Shown piece after piece: positions 53,799 through 62,791 of a stretch of DNA of 64,000 nucleotides. This stretch comes from Candidatus Thiodiazotropha endoloripes. GTDB lineage: Bacteria; Pseudomonadota; Gammaproteobacteria; Chromatiales; Chromatiaceae. Every line of letters starts with the position of its first letter. The stretch's first letter is position 1. The DNA lies in contig LVKA01000021.1 in the NCBI GenBank assembly GCA_001709035.1, forward strand, positions 248,001-312,000, written 5' to 3'. The notes beneath the pieces are model-generated. The model was given only the letters and a program-made list of their open reading frames with translations. It did not search any database and was not told the origin of the DNA. The position numbers and the translations under genes are program-made.

Positions 53799-56700
53799 AT
53801 GGTCACAGATTTTTCTCTATCAAACCTGAGCAGGAAAAAATGGAAGCATCTCGTCGTTCGCGCGATTTTAATAACCGGTATAATTTTTACCGGTTACGCT
53901 GCAATCTACTTTTTGACACTCCGTGTACACGGGGTAAGTAGTGAGCACCCATCGGCAAACCTGATTGCGAATCAAGTTCAAACGATCACATCGAGCATAC
54001 TCAGTCGTTTCAATGCAGCCGGATCGAATCGAGTCGACCCGATATTGCTGGTGCAATGGTTCAAAGAAACAGTAGTACGCGTGGACGAGGATAACACGCA
54101 TCAGTTTTACTTCGTTGATCACGTAGGCAGAATCAGGGCTCATATAACACCATCAAATCAGGTCAAACTGACAAAAAGTCGACCTGATTTCTGGTTGTTA
54201 CTTGATGGCCAGTCTGCGGGTGCTGTGCATACTAGTAACGATTTGTTGACGTTTCAGACATTTTCACTCTCGGATGAGCAACCTTGGTATATCGTTGGAT
54301 ATGCCCAGATGGATAATTCACCTCTGCACTACGGATTTGATGAAACGCTCAGAGCAAGAATTTTCACGCTCGTATTGTTGCTAACAGTGATTGTGTCAGT
54401 ATTCATTGCACGCTATCAGCAAATTAAGAAATCGCTTCATGCGAAGATCTCAGAAAGCGAGTCCATGTATAAGGTCTTTACTGAAAACTCGTTCGATTGG
54501 GAAGAATGGCTTAAACCTGATGGGCAGTACCAGTATATCTCGCCTTCCTGTAAGCGAATCACTGGCTACAGTGCAAAAGAGTTACTTGAGAATCCGGATG
54601 TAATGCGATCAATTGTTCACCCTGATGATTGGGATGCATATCATGAGCATGTATTAAAACATGTGTCTAACCAGCCTGATCAGGACAATGACGCGTTAGA
54701 ATTTCGTATTCTTACCAAAGAGAACAAACTGCGATGGATTCAACACAATTGCCACCCTATTGCCAATGATCAGGGCGTCTCGTTAGGGCGCTATATCGTC
54801 AACAGGGACATCACAGATGATAAACTAAACCAAGTCAGAATCAGGAAAAGCACTGAGTTGTCCTATGCCACTCTTGAATCCAGTGCTGATCATATTGCAG
54901 TACTTGATAATGAAGGCCATATATTGATGGTCAACAATGCCTGGCAATCGTTTGCTTTTGAGAATGACTCGGGATGTGAAAAAGAAGATTGGATAGGCAT
55001 TGATTATCTAACAATTTGCTCATCAGCGACGCCGCCTTCTGATGAAGGAGCCGCTGATGTTTTCAACGGACTGAGATCTGTACTCGATAGAAAAAAGGAT
55101 CAATTCGAGTACGAGTACCCCTGCCATTCGCCCACACAAGAACGCTGGTTTTTATTACGCGTTGTGCCATTGCAGTACCACGGCGGAGGCGTCTTGATAT
55201 CGCATACCGATATCACTGCCATGAAAATTGCTGAGCGAGAACTTAATCTGGCCGCATCGTCTTTTCAGGCTTCTGATGCCATCGTCATAACTGATGCACA
55301 AACAAATATTATTCGCGTAAATCAAGCGTTTTCTCGCATTACAGGATATTCAGAACATGAAGTGATTGGACAAACACCCATTTTACTGCAATCAGGTAAA
55401 CACACTGAAGAATTTTACCAGGGGATGTGGAGTCAGATAAACGCTGAAGGTTTGTGGGAGGGAGAGATATGGAATCGCAAAAAAAGCGGCGAAATTTATC
55501 CTGAACATCTTAAAATTAAAGCCGTCAAGAACGATCTTGGTGAGACAGTTAACTACATCGCAGCCTTTACTGATATAACGCGTCAGAAGCAGGCGGAAGA
55601 GACGATACACAAACTAGCTTTTTACGATTCTTTAACCGAGTTACCGAACAAAAGCTTATTTATGGAGCGTCTCAATCAAACAGTCTCTCGCGCCCGACGC
55701 GACAAAAAATATAGCGCCGTACTGATCCTTGATCTCGATAATTTTAAACTAATCAATGATTCACTCGGCCATAATGCGGGTGACGACATACTCATAGAAG
55801 TCGCAAAACGCATTTCACGAGAGTTACGACAATCTGATTCTGCGGCAAGATTGGCAGGCGATGAATTTGCTCTATTATTCACTGAATTGAGCGATACGCT
55901 AAGTCACGCAAGTGATATGGCAAGCACTTTGGCTGAAAGACTGCTCAGTATTATTAAAAAAACGTATTTGATTGATGGTAAAAATATCAACCTTACAGCT
56001 TGTATCGGCGTCGACTTATTTCCACTCAATAACGAATCCGCTGCAGATATTTTTACACGTGCGGATACCGCTATTCATCGTGCAAAAGAGTCGCATATAG
56101 AAGTTGAATTTTATCAAGAAGGTATGCAATCCGAAATCTCACATCGCCTGATACTACAAAACCAGCTTCGGGAAGCTGTGAAGGAAAATCAGTTCGCGCT
56201 ATATTTTCAAGATATTGTAAACAAAGAGACACAACCAGAGGGTTCAGAGGCGTTAATTCGATGGAATCATCCTGAGCAAGGGATCGTTACCCCAGGAATG
56301 TTTATTGAAGTAGCTGAAAGGAGTGACCTTATTATCGATATTGGTCACTGGGTTTTGACGAACGCTTGTCAACATATCAGTCAATTGCAAGCAAAAGCAG
56401 AAACTGATAGAACAAAAACAGTAGCTGTCAATATTAGTGCACAACAGTTTAGAAAAGATAATTTTGTATCCATTGTTGAAAGTATCGTATCTGCCACGAA
56501 CATCGATGCCTCATGGTTGGAATTAGAGATCACTGAAAGTATCGCGATGTACGATATTGAAAGTGCGATAGAAAAAATGAACGCACTAAAAGCATACGGC
56601 GTTCGTTGGTCCATTGATGATTTTGGGACTGGGTTTTCTTCGCTTTCCTATTTAAAAGACTTGCCTTTCGATACACTGAAAATAGACCGTTCATTTGTAT

Positions 56701-56882
56701 CTAACTGCCATGTCAACAAACAGCACCAAGCCATCATTAAAGCCATTATTTCTATGGCGCATAACCTCAATCTTGTGGTAATTGCCGAGGGCGTAGAGAG
56801 CGAAAAAGAAGCGGAGTTTTTAAAATCGAACCTTTGCGACTACTATCAAGGTTTTCTTTATTCTAAACCAGCACCGATTTAA
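53799..56882 (+). CDS. Membrane-bound PAS-GGDEF-EAL c-di-GMP protein
   Basis: 1027 residues. Two membrane helices (about 17-39 and 192-213) frame a periplasmic sensor of about 150 residues. PAS domains follow (about 224-345, 350-470, 480-595; for example YQYISPSCKRITGYSAKELL and IIRVNQAFSRITGYSEHEVIGQ). The GGDEF region has RLAGDEFALLF, a variant with A for the first G, and RQSD at the inhibitory site. The EAL region is complete: SEALIRWNHP, LEITESIAM, IDDFGTGFSSLSYL, TLKIDRSFV and VIAEGVES. It can be expected to degrade c-di-GMP; synthesis is possible. It follows the hybrid protein by 142 bp. Confidence 0.9.
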   Translation: MVTDFSLSNLSRKKWKHLVVRAILITGIIFTGYAAIYFLTLRVHGVSSEHPSANLIANQVQTITSSILSRFNAAGSNRVDPILLVQWFKETVVRVDEDNTHQFYFVDHVGRIRAHITPSNQVKLTKSRPDFWLLLDGQSAGAVHTSNDLLTFQTFSLSDEQPWYIVGYAQMDNSPLHYGFDETLRARIFTLVLLLTVIVSVFIARYQQIKKSLHAKISESESMYKVFTENSFDWEEWLKPDGQYQYISPSCKRITGYSAKELLENPDVMRSIVHPDDWDAYHEHVLKHVSNQPDQDNDALEFRILTKENKLRWIQHNCHPIANDQGVSLGRYIVNRDITDDKLNQVRIRKSTELSYATLESSADHIAVLDNEGHILMVNNAWQSFAFENDSGCEKEDWIGIDYLTICSSATPPSDEGAADVFNGLRSVLDRKKDQFEYEYPCHSPTQERWFLLRVVPLQYHGGGVLISHTDITAMKIAERELNLAASSFQASDAIVITDAQTNIIRVNQAFSRITGYSEHEVIGQTPILLQSGKHTEEFYQGMWSQINAEGLWEGEIWNRKKSGEIYPEHLKIKAVKNDLGETVNYIAAFTDITRQKQAEETIHKLAFYDSLTELPNKSLFMERLNQTVSRARRDKKYSAVLILDLDNFKLINDSLGHNAGDDILIEVAKRISRELRQSDSAARLAGDEFALLFTELSDTLSHASDMASTLAERLLSIIKKTYLIDGKNINLTACIGVDLFPLNNESAADIFTRADTAIHRAKESHIEVEFYQEGMQSEISHRLILQNQLREAVKENQFALYFQDIVNKETQPEGSEALIRWNHPEQGIVTPGMFIEVAERSDLIIDIGHWVLTNACQHISQLQAKAETDRTKTVAVNISAQQFRKDNFVSIVESIVSATNIDASWLELEITESIAMYDIESAIEKMNALKAYGVRWSIDDFGTGFSSLSYLKDLPFDTLKIDRSFVSNCHVNKQHQAIIKAIISMAHNLNLVVIAEGVESEKEAEFLKSNLCDYYQGFLYSKPAPI

Positions 56883-56983
56883 GCAGTTAGGAATATTTTA
56901 GCTGTATTGTATATATAATATTGTCTTTTAGGGAGAACTTAACCACAGATCTTAAAAACAACAGCTATAGAATATGCTGCACA

Positions 56984-57762
56984 TGTAAACCTCCTCTAAA
57001 CTAGCGGCAAGTACAGTTAGAGTTCTCCGGCCTACACTACAGCCAACGGAGAACGAAATGAAGTAATCACGCTACAGCGAATCCCAGATTGTCATGATTT
57101 TTATAGAAGTCGCTGGGATCACCGCTTGAACCACAAACGCGTCTATCGCTTGTACTGTGCTCTGGGACTGAAAAAGCGCAGGCGTGGCAAGAAGCGGCTG
57201 CCGAGCCGGCATCCTGAGCCGTTGGCCGTGCCGGCGCAGGCCAACCACTGCTGGTCGATGGACTTTATGAGCGACAGCCTGTTCTGCGGGCGACGCTTCA
57301 GAACCTTCAATCTGGTCGATGACTTCAATCGGGAAGCCCTGGCCATCGAGATCGACCTGAATCTTCCGGCGCCGAGAGTGATCTGAGTGCTGGAGCGCGT
57401 GGTGGCCTGGCGCGGGTACCCCAACAAGCTGCGCATGGACAACGGCCCTGAGTTTATCTCAGCGGCACTGGCCGAATGGGCTGAAGAGCATGGTATCGAA
57501 CTGGAATTCATCAAGCCGGGGAAGCCAACACAGAACTCGTATGTGGAACGCTTCAATCGAACGTATCGCAATGAAGTCCTGAACATGTATGTGTTCAGGA
57601 CGCTGACTGAAGTACGAGAACTCACCGAGGACTGGGTACGTGAATACAACGAAGAGCGCCCACATGACGTGTTGGACGACCTGACTCCCTGGGAGTATCG
57701 GGAAAAACATGAACAGCTGGAAAACTCTAATTTAGGGTGCCACTAAAATAGGGAGGTTTACA
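56984..57762 (+). mobile_element. Internally deleted IS3-family insertion sequence
   Basis: 779 bp bounded by TGTAAACCTCC (56984-56994) and GGAGGTTTACA (57752-57762), perfect 11-bp terminal repeats beginning TG and ending CA, extending imperfectly to about 27 bp (TAGcGGCA against TAGtGGCA). IS3 elements are usually 1.2-1.5 kb, so about 0.5 kb is missing. Inside are the first codons of orfA and the last two-thirds of orfB. No matching target duplication is visible at the flanks (ACA and GAG), suggesting later rearrangement. Confidence 0.8.
57058..57746 (+). pseudogene. Broken IS3-family transposase
   Basis: The orfA remnant at 57058 reads MK-stop-SRYSESQIV, recognisable as the usual start of IS3 OrfA but with an early stop. 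It joins by deletion to orfB from 57126 (NHKRVYRLYCALGLK). OrfB has WSMDFMSD (first Asp), DNGPEFIS (second Asp) and QNSYVERFNRTYR (Glu), the DDE set. An in-frame TGA at 57384 interrupts it between PAPRVI and VLERVVAW, where relatives have Arg, so CGA changed to TGA. Not functional. Confidence 0.85.
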
Positions 57763-57954
57763 GAGTACCGCCTTAATGGATGTGAGACTCTCAGGGTCCT
57801 CGAAATAGACCTGGATTGTCCTGTCATTGGCGTCTGTAGTTGGCCTTGAGAGTCGGAGGCTTCGACCGCAAACTAAGAGTACGTTTAGAAACGCTTCCTC
57901 ATCCAATGTCACCGGCAGCTCTACTGATTGCCAAGTACCCTCGCAGTTATCCAT
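57763..57954 (-). pseudogene. 5' fragment of an unknown gene cut by the IS3 end
   Basis: 64 codons from an ATG at 57954 that has a very good ribosome-binding site (GGAGGGAAGGAA). Reads MDNCEGTWQSVELPVTLDEE and on, with IQVYFEDPESLTSIKAVL at the border. The IS terminal repeat begins exactly after this codon, and the frame then runs a few meaningless codons into the IS. The rest of the gene is not found on the other side. I do not recognise the family. It lies just downstream of the recombinase gene. Confidence 0.5.
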
Positions 57955-58015
57955 TTCCTTCCCTCCGACAGATTCCCTAATGGAATAGTGACTGGCATCT
58001 GCCCCTGGATATTAC

Positions 58016-58756
58016 TTAATGAAAATCCACTCCGTCCAAAAAATGCGCCGCATCCACGGTTAAGACGTTCGTATAGATTTCCGTACTTTCGATCGACCGA
58101 TGCCCCAAGAGCTGGCTCACAACCTTCAACGGCCGTCCGTGCAATAAGAGATGCACCGCAAAGGCGTGTCGAAACGTGTGGCAGCTGATCCGAAAATCCG
58201 CCCCCCCTACGCGCTCCACCAGGCTGTTGATATGCCGGTTGACCGTTTGGCGCGCCATCGGAAAGATCCGCTCGCCCTTCCTGAATTTGCCCGCATACAA
58301 ATAACTCTGAATCCGATCCTGCAATAACAGATCAGCAATCGGTACATACCGCTTCACCGATCGGGCCAGCGCGGTCTTCTTCGGCCGCCCCGGCCGCTGT
58401 TTTAAGGTCGTCAGCACCACGCCATACCCGTACCCGTCCTCGATGAAGCTCGATGGCGTCAGGGCCAGGATCTCGGAGATCCGCGCACCGGTGGTCCACA
58501 TGAGGTCCAGGACGAGGCGGTAGGTGGGGTGTTTTTCGGCATCCAGTAGGCCTAACACCTCCGGTTTCAGGAGATAGACCGGCATCTGGGCCACAGTTTT
58601 GAGGATCAGGGGGCGCTTGGCGATGAGCCGGTCCCAGTCGATGTGCACGGACTGGATGGGAAAGACATCGATGAGGGGATCCCGGGGGCGCAGTAACCCG
58701 CCCCGCCGATGGGGCTGGGGGACCGGAAATGGGGCGTCGCCGGGGGTCTTTTGCAC
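58016..58756 (-). CDS. Tyrosine recombinase / site-specific integrase
   Basis: 246 residues. Catalytic residues visible: Arg in TTGARISEILAL, CHTFRHAFAVHLLLHG (HxxR), LLGHRSIESTEIYTNV (His and Tyr). The N-terminal part is short and proline- and arginine-rich, without a full core-binding domain; it does not carry the extra helix of integron integrases. GTG start at 58756 preceded by AAGGGATAAAG. Similar short recombinases are found on plasmids and transposable units. The region is visibly more GC-rich than the sequence on both sides, so it is likely acquired. Confidence 0.82.
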   Translation of the reverse strand: MQKTPGDAPFPVPQPHRRGGLLRPRDPLIDVFPIQSVHIDWDRLIAKRPLILKTVAQMPVYLLKPEVLGLLDAEKHPTYRLVLDLMWTTGARISEILALTPSSFIEDGYGYGVVLTTLKQRPGRPKKTALARSVKRYVPIADLLLQDRIQSYLYAGKFRKGERIFPMARQTVNRHINSLVERVGGADFRISCHTFRHAFAVHLLLHGRPLKVVSQLLGHRSIESTEIYTNVLTVDAAHFLDGVDFH

Positions 58757-58779
58757 CTTTATCCCTTAGAGTTTTGTAA

Positions 58780-58798
58780 TATCCTGAACCTCAGGATA
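58780..58798. promoter_or_regulatory. Short inverted repeat upstream of the recombinase
   Basis: TATCCTGA and TCAGGATA are perfect inverted copies separated by ACC, 24 bp before the recombinase start. A possible operator or recombinase-binding site. Confidence 0.35.
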
Positions 58799-59034
58799 AA
58801 CCCTCCAGATTCCCCTGTGTAGCTAAACCACTGCGCTCGCCGGCCCCATTTAAAAGAGACAGAAGAGCTAATAAGGGTGCAAAACCTATTCAAATAGCAC
58901 AATAACGCGCGTCACTCATCGAGCGGTCAAAATGTGCTGTTCCTACCGCAATGGGTGCAAAAAGAGCATATTTACGAAAATCTGAGCATCCACCAAAAGA
59001 TCCCAATTCGGAATACCGAAACAGCCGAATCGGG

Positions 59035-59598
59035 TCATTCTTCGGCAGGATCGTGGGTCTGGAGACTGAGGGCGCGGACCCAGCGGGTACGTCCCTCTTT
59101 CTTCTCGTGGACGGCGACATAGATGCGTTTATCGCCGTTGAGGAGGATCAGGGCGTCGCGGAGGAAGGGGGGCGCCAATTGGGCCCAGATTGTCCAGCGG
59201 CGCTCGCCCCAGACCTTTTCTACCAGGCCGAGGCTGGGAGGCTCGTTGTAGCGGGGGTATTGGCGACCGCGGTAGCGGCGGTAGATCGGCTGGCCGTCGT
59301 TATCGCGCTGTTGGAGATCTCTTATTTTGAGGGCGAGGTCGCCAGTGGGGAAAGCTTCCCCATAGAGCATGATGGTGTAGGGTTCTCCAGCGCGGGTTGG
59401 TGGATCGGTACAGGTGCCTGAGAGCTCCAGGCGTGTGTGGAAGACGATTGCGGGCTCCTCACCATCTACAAAGCGCGGGGTACCGAGTACGTTCGAGTTG
59501 GGGTCGGCACTGGTGCTGGCTTGGTAGGCATCGACGGGGATTGTGAGGAAGCTGTGTTCGAGTTCTTTTTTCTTTTTACCTGACTTTTTAACTGGCAT
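59035..59598 (-). CDS. Hypothetical protein
   Basis: 187 residues, starting with a basic segment (MPVKKSGKKKKELEHSF) and followed by a mixed, mostly beta chain with a conserved-looking centre (GEPYTIMLYGEAFPTGDLALKIRDLQQRD) and ending RDALILLNGDKRIYVAVHEKKEG. No signal, membrane span or known motif. High GC and codon use like the recombinase to its left, and unlike the AT-rich NADAR fragment to its right, so the recombinase and this gene probably arrived together. Function unknown. Confidence 0.55.
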   Translation of the reverse strand: MPVKKSGKKKKELEHSFLTIPVDAYQASTSADPNSNVLGTPRFVDGEEPAIVFHTRLELSGTCTDPPTRAGEPYTIMLYGEAFPTGDLALKIRDLQQRDNDGQPIYRRYRGRQYPRYNEPPSLGLVEKVWGERRWTIWAQLAPPFLRDALILLNGDKRIYVAVHEKKEGRTRWVRALSLQTHDPAEE

Positions 59599-59613
59599 GG
59601 TGGGCGAGCCTCA

Positions 59614-59889
59614 TTATTGTTGTGACTCTCTTGGCGTATCCGCTTTTTGTATTGCCTCGTAATTAGACCGATCAATAAATAACAAAGCCTTTTGCGCCAT
59701 CATATACTGTTCAGAAATAGTATAGGTATGACCGTTGATCTTGAAACATGTAGAATACCAATTACTCAAACAGGTTTTGGTTATGCAGCTGCCTGGTTTT
59801 TGGCGATGTCCACAGAAATAGAGATACTCAAAAGAATATCCATTTGCTAGTTCATCTTTTAACTCTTCAATTGTTCGAATCACAGACAT
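59614..59889 (-). pseudogene. N-terminal fragment of a NADAR (YbiA-like) family gene
   Basis: About 91 residues. The chain YLYFCGHRQ, TKTCLSNWYSTCFKINGHTYTISEQYMMAQKALLF matches the start of the NADAR/YbiA fold, whose members cleave N-glycosidic bonds of riboflavin intermediates or ADP-ribosylated bases. Full proteins are about 145-180 residues and continue to a conserved W-G region that is missing here; the frame ends ADTPRESQQ and stop. The downstream border is where the high-GC block begins, so the 3' half was probably lost by insertion or recombination. Confidence 0.6.
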
Positions 59890-60015
59890 CAATTCACTAT
59901 GAGTTACTCTATTCGATAGTGTCTCTGTATGGAGTTCTCACGGTACGGCAGACACTTCCGAGCTATGATACCGGCACTGTCTAAACTTTTTTTTTAGTTT
60001 TAAGTGCAATTGGAT

Positions 60016-60687
60016 TCATCCTCTACTTTTTTGTTTTCTTACTAGCCACAAATTAATTAATGCACGGATCCATACCCAAAAAACACCTAGAATGAAAAGA
60101 GTCATCAACCATGGCTGCCAACCTGGAAAGTAAGTTATCTGTTTGTCATACCGATATTTATTGCCATCGGTGAAGATCTCAGTGAATTGAGAAAATCGTG
60201 TTAGGGACTCTTTCCAGCCACTCGAAAAACCAACAAAACACTTAGCTGAGCCTGTTTGACTTGTTGAACAGGGTTCATACACAAACACGGTTCCATCCAG
60301 AGATTTCAGATAACAATGCCCTAGAGAATAAAGAGGTATAAGAAATACAAGTATAAGAGATAGTTTCTTAATATTTTGACCAAAGCGGTTGTCTTCTGGT
60401 AAATGAAGCTCGATCAGTGCAGGAAGCCGTTTCAGGACTGGCCTATCAGCATTCAATAGGATCAGCTGAGAGGTATAAGAATAAAAAAATACATAAAGAG
60501 GTATTAAGACAATTTGCGCATATATCGATGCCGCGTAAACACTTGTTTCAGTAATGATTGTATTACCAATATCAATGTGTGATCCTTGGACAAAAAGAAA
60601 AAATGAAATGGATAGAATTAATACAATGAGCGCAGTCTTTCGCCATGCAGACTCCCTTTCTTTTTCAATTGATTCGAAGTCATTCAT
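60016..60687 (-). CDS. Hypothetical inner-membrane protein
   Basis: 223 residues with about four membrane helices (TALIVLILSISFFLFVQG, YAQIVLIPLYVFFYSY, LSLILVFLIPLYSLGHCYL, WLMTLFILGVFWVWIRALI). A loop of about 65 residues between helices 3 and 4 holds two cysteines (PCSTSQTGSAKCFVG) and may be periplasmic. Start at 60687 overlaps the stop of the secreted-protein gene (ATGA), so the two are coupled. No family recognised. Confidence 0.65.
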   Translation of the reverse strand: MNDFESIEKERESAWRKTALIVLILSISFFLFVQGSHIDIGNTIITETSVYAASIYAQIVLIPLYVFFYSYTSQLILLNADRPVLKRLPALIELHLPEDNRFGQNIKKLSLILVFLIPLYSLGHCYLKSLDGTVFVYEPCSTSQTGSAKCFVGFSSGWKESLTRFSQFTEIFTDGNKYRYDKQITYFPGWQPWLMTLFILGVFWVWIRALINLWLVRKQKSRG

Positions 60688-62165
60688 TTTCCATCTCTTG
60701 CTTTTAAAGTGTTCTCTTGCTCCCATTCACTAATACGAGCCACTTCACGTAAACAAGAACGGTAACCTGACTTCTCATCCACTGGAAATGAGCTCACAAG
60801 CTTGATAATTTGATCCATTTCATCTCGCTTCGATTTAATTTTCGTCATTATTTTTCTTGATTTCTGGTCCAATTTTCCAACCGAAAGTATCTTTCTGAGT
60901 AGTGTGCCTGGCAATACTAGATCAATGGCTTTTAGATTCCCCTGTGCTCTTTGAATGCCAAACATTGCTTGCCCGAGTCGATCGAAATCCGTATTATCTG
61001 CATGATCATTTATACATCCTTCGCCACAGAATGCTAGGACTGCATCTTTATTCAAATATTGTTTTTCAAGTCGGACGTTCGATGTATGGTTGTTTTTCAG
61101 CAAATTGTAAGAAAAAATAGTCTCCTCGCTACTAGCGTTGACACACCGGCGAACATGAAATCTTTCAAGGGTTATTTTAAGTTGATTTAAAGGCTTCATC
61201 AATAACTGTTGCTGTTGTAGATAGTTTTTGGTTACTGCAGGTGAAATCTCTTGGTAAAATGATCTCTGCCAATCAGGGTTTTCTAACTGTTGGGTATATT
61301 TTTCAAGTAGGGCCTTTTGATCTGATGGACTTATTATCGAGCGCGTAGCGGATGTTTTTCCTCGTGCACTTAATTTCGGAGTAAAGGATAATACTGAGAG
61401 AACTGACTTGATTTCTTGAGCAACTATCGGTGCGAATAGTGATTTATCTATTTCTTTTGGGTACGCAATAAGTGCAAATACTCGTTTACCTTTCTCATTA
61501 ATGTAATACCAGTGTCGGGAGAGTTTAAATGCCAATGAATAGTAGTCAATTAAGGTTATAAGTAAAACGCCATTCAAACTAGATACTACATCATTGTATG
61601 ATGCAGTAATCGTATCCCTTGCTTCACCACAGTTTATATTGTTGGAAAATAGAGCAGAGGCTGTAAATGCACTTAGTGTTTTTCCTATTTTGATTGCTGT
61701 ACTATCGTCTTCATCCCACTTATTAATTCCCAGCATGTTTTCAAAGTTCGCTTGCCATTCCCGAGCTTGCAAAATCTCTGAAGTAAGAAGATTTGGAACA
61801 TCTAGAATAGTGCTTTCTTTTCCTTCCACCCAATGTCCTGAACGTTGCATGCCATTCTGAGTGACGCCTTGCATCTCACGCTCAAGGCGTCGCCAAAAGG
61901 TCCAGTGACATTGACGTGTGTCACGATACCCATTTTTTAGCCTTGCAGAGTGCCCTGTTTGATATGAATGATGGCCGACAATGGCATTGTAGGTCACTCT
62001 ATGAGTGTGGTTAGTCCCATCCTCCGCAACGATCTGTATATCGTGTGTTGTTGTTTTTACTATTGTTTCACTCCACCCGTAGACGCTCGGAGATGATAAA
62101 CCACAAAAAAGGAGTATCAAAAGAAGATAACGTGTCTTTGCCAAGTCTTTTTGCTTTATATCCAT
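60684..62165 (-). CDS. Hypothetical secreted protein
   Basis: 493 residues. The N-terminus has a signal peptide (YLLLILLFCGLSSPSVYG, then WSETIVKTTTHD). The body is alpha/beta with a metal-like HHSYQTGHS stretch near residue 65, a CHWTFWRRLEREMQG segment and a cysteine pair in CGEGC (about residue 390). No known domain recognised. It is translationally coupled to a four-helix membrane protein, suggesting a two-part envelope system. AT-rich, in the cassette-bearing region of the window. Confidence 0.6.
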   Translation of the reverse strand: MDIKQKDLAKTRYLLLILLFCGLSSPSVYGWSETIVKTTTHDIQIVAEDGTNHTHRVTYNAIVGHHSYQTGHSARLKNGYRDTRQCHWTFWRRLEREMQGVTQNGMQRSGHWVEGKESTILDVPNLLTSEILQAREWQANFENMLGINKWDEDDSTAIKIGKTLSAFTASALFSNNINCGEARDTITASYNDVVSSLNGVLLITLIDYYSLAFKLSRHWYYINEKGKRVFALIAYPKEIDKSLFAPIVAQEIKSVLSVLSFTPKLSARGKTSATRSIISPSDQKALLEKYTQQLENPDWQRSFYQEISPAVTKNYLQQQQLLMKPLNQLKITLERFHVRRCVNASSEETIFSYNLLKNNHTSNVRLEKQYLNKDAVLAFCGEGCINDHADNTDFDRLGQAMFGIQRAQGNLKAIDLVLPGTLLRKILSVGKLDQKSRKIMTKIKSKRDEMDQIIKLVSSFPVDEKSGYRSCLREVARISEWEQENTLKARDGK

Positions 62166-62329
62166 ATGTCATTGATTCCAAACAATACTAATATTCTTAA
62201 CTATGTATCCTACATTATCAATGCGTAATTGATTTCGGTTAAAGAGTCTATTCCAATATTCTTTGACCATTATGTCTCATTTCGGCCAAAGCAGACATTG
62301 GATATAATTTCAGTACTTCCGGGAAGCAG

Positions 62330-62398
62330 GCATTAACGATCAGTTTCAGCCGAGGCGGCGCGTTAGCGCTGACGTTGGCTGGAAACGCTTGTTAATGC
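62330..62398 (-). repeat. attC-like recombination site A
   Basis: Read on the minus strand: GCATTAAC outer box at 62398, inner arms GTTTCCAGCC and GGCTGAAAC (62377-62386 and 62343-62351) that pair except for one extra base, and a closing GTTAATGC at 62330-62337. The paired outer boxes, the inner stem with an unpaired base and the placement on the stop codon of a small gene are features of integron attC sites. Confidence 0.6.
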
Positions 62399-62716
62399 TG
62401 ACCTCGTAATTTACTAAGTTCTTTGTAACATCGATCGACACATCTGCTGAAAATACTGATATCCCTATTATCGTGTTTAAACATATACTCAACTTGATCT
62501 GTAGATCTACCACAATATGTACATTTTGGATTCACTTTCATTTCTTTGAGTCTTTTCTCTGCTTCCTTTGTTATATCTTGAATTTGTCTCAAGGCTTTTT
62601 CAGGGGGGCATTTTTTGATCACCCTCTGGTAGGTGTAGTTGATCCACTAGATCGCTTACAAGGTTAGCTTCCTTCCCTTTTATAACACTAAGCAGTTCTT
62701 TTATCCTTTTGTCCAT
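62392..62716 (-). pseudogene. Small ClpX-type zinc-finger protein with a frameshift in a C6 run
   Basis: ATG at 62716 with an AGG site opens MDKRIKELLSVIKGKEANLV and continues to DQKMPP, then hits a stop. One base less in the run of six C (plus-strand G6, about 62602-62607) would continue PPEKALRQIQDITKEAEKRL and on to a C4 zinc finger (CTYCGRSTDQVEY, CVDRCYKEL) like that at the start of ClpX. The joined protein would have about 108 residues. Either a real frameshift or a sequencing error in the homopolymer. The TAA stop lies in the first box of attC site A, as in integron cassettes. Confidence 0.6.
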
Positions 62717-62734
62717 TGATGCCTATTCTTTATT

Positions 62735-62786
62735 GCATTAACAGTTACGTTAACGAGACCCCCTGTCTCGTTATTTTTTTTAGGCG
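62735..62786 (-). repeat. attC-like recombination site C with a strong hairpin
   Basis: Lies between the DUF6869-like gene and the zinc-finger gene. On the minus strand it begins CGCCTAA (62786-62780) and ends GTTAATGC (62742-62735). Inside is a perfect 9-bp hairpin, TAACGAGAC with GTCTCGTTA (62751-62773 on plus), followed on the plus strand by eight T, so it would also act as a terminator for plus-strand transcription. CGCCTAA is complementary to the GTTAGGCG that begins this cassette at 63189, as expected for one cassette. Confidence 0.5.
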
Positions 62787-62791
62787 TTTCT

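Noticed and set aside
57387-57746. Intact small transposase gene
   Set aside because: It is the C-terminal part of IS3 OrfB after an in-frame TGA and lacks the first catalytic Asp region.
46906-58756. Prophage, because of two tyrosine recombinases
   Set aside because: No capsid, tail, terminase, lysis or phage-repressor genes lie between or near them, and no att site in a tRNA was found.
58016-58756. Integron integrase IntI for the cassette array
   Set aside because: The protein is short and lacks the IntI-specific insertion; it is about 4 kb from the nearest attC-like site.
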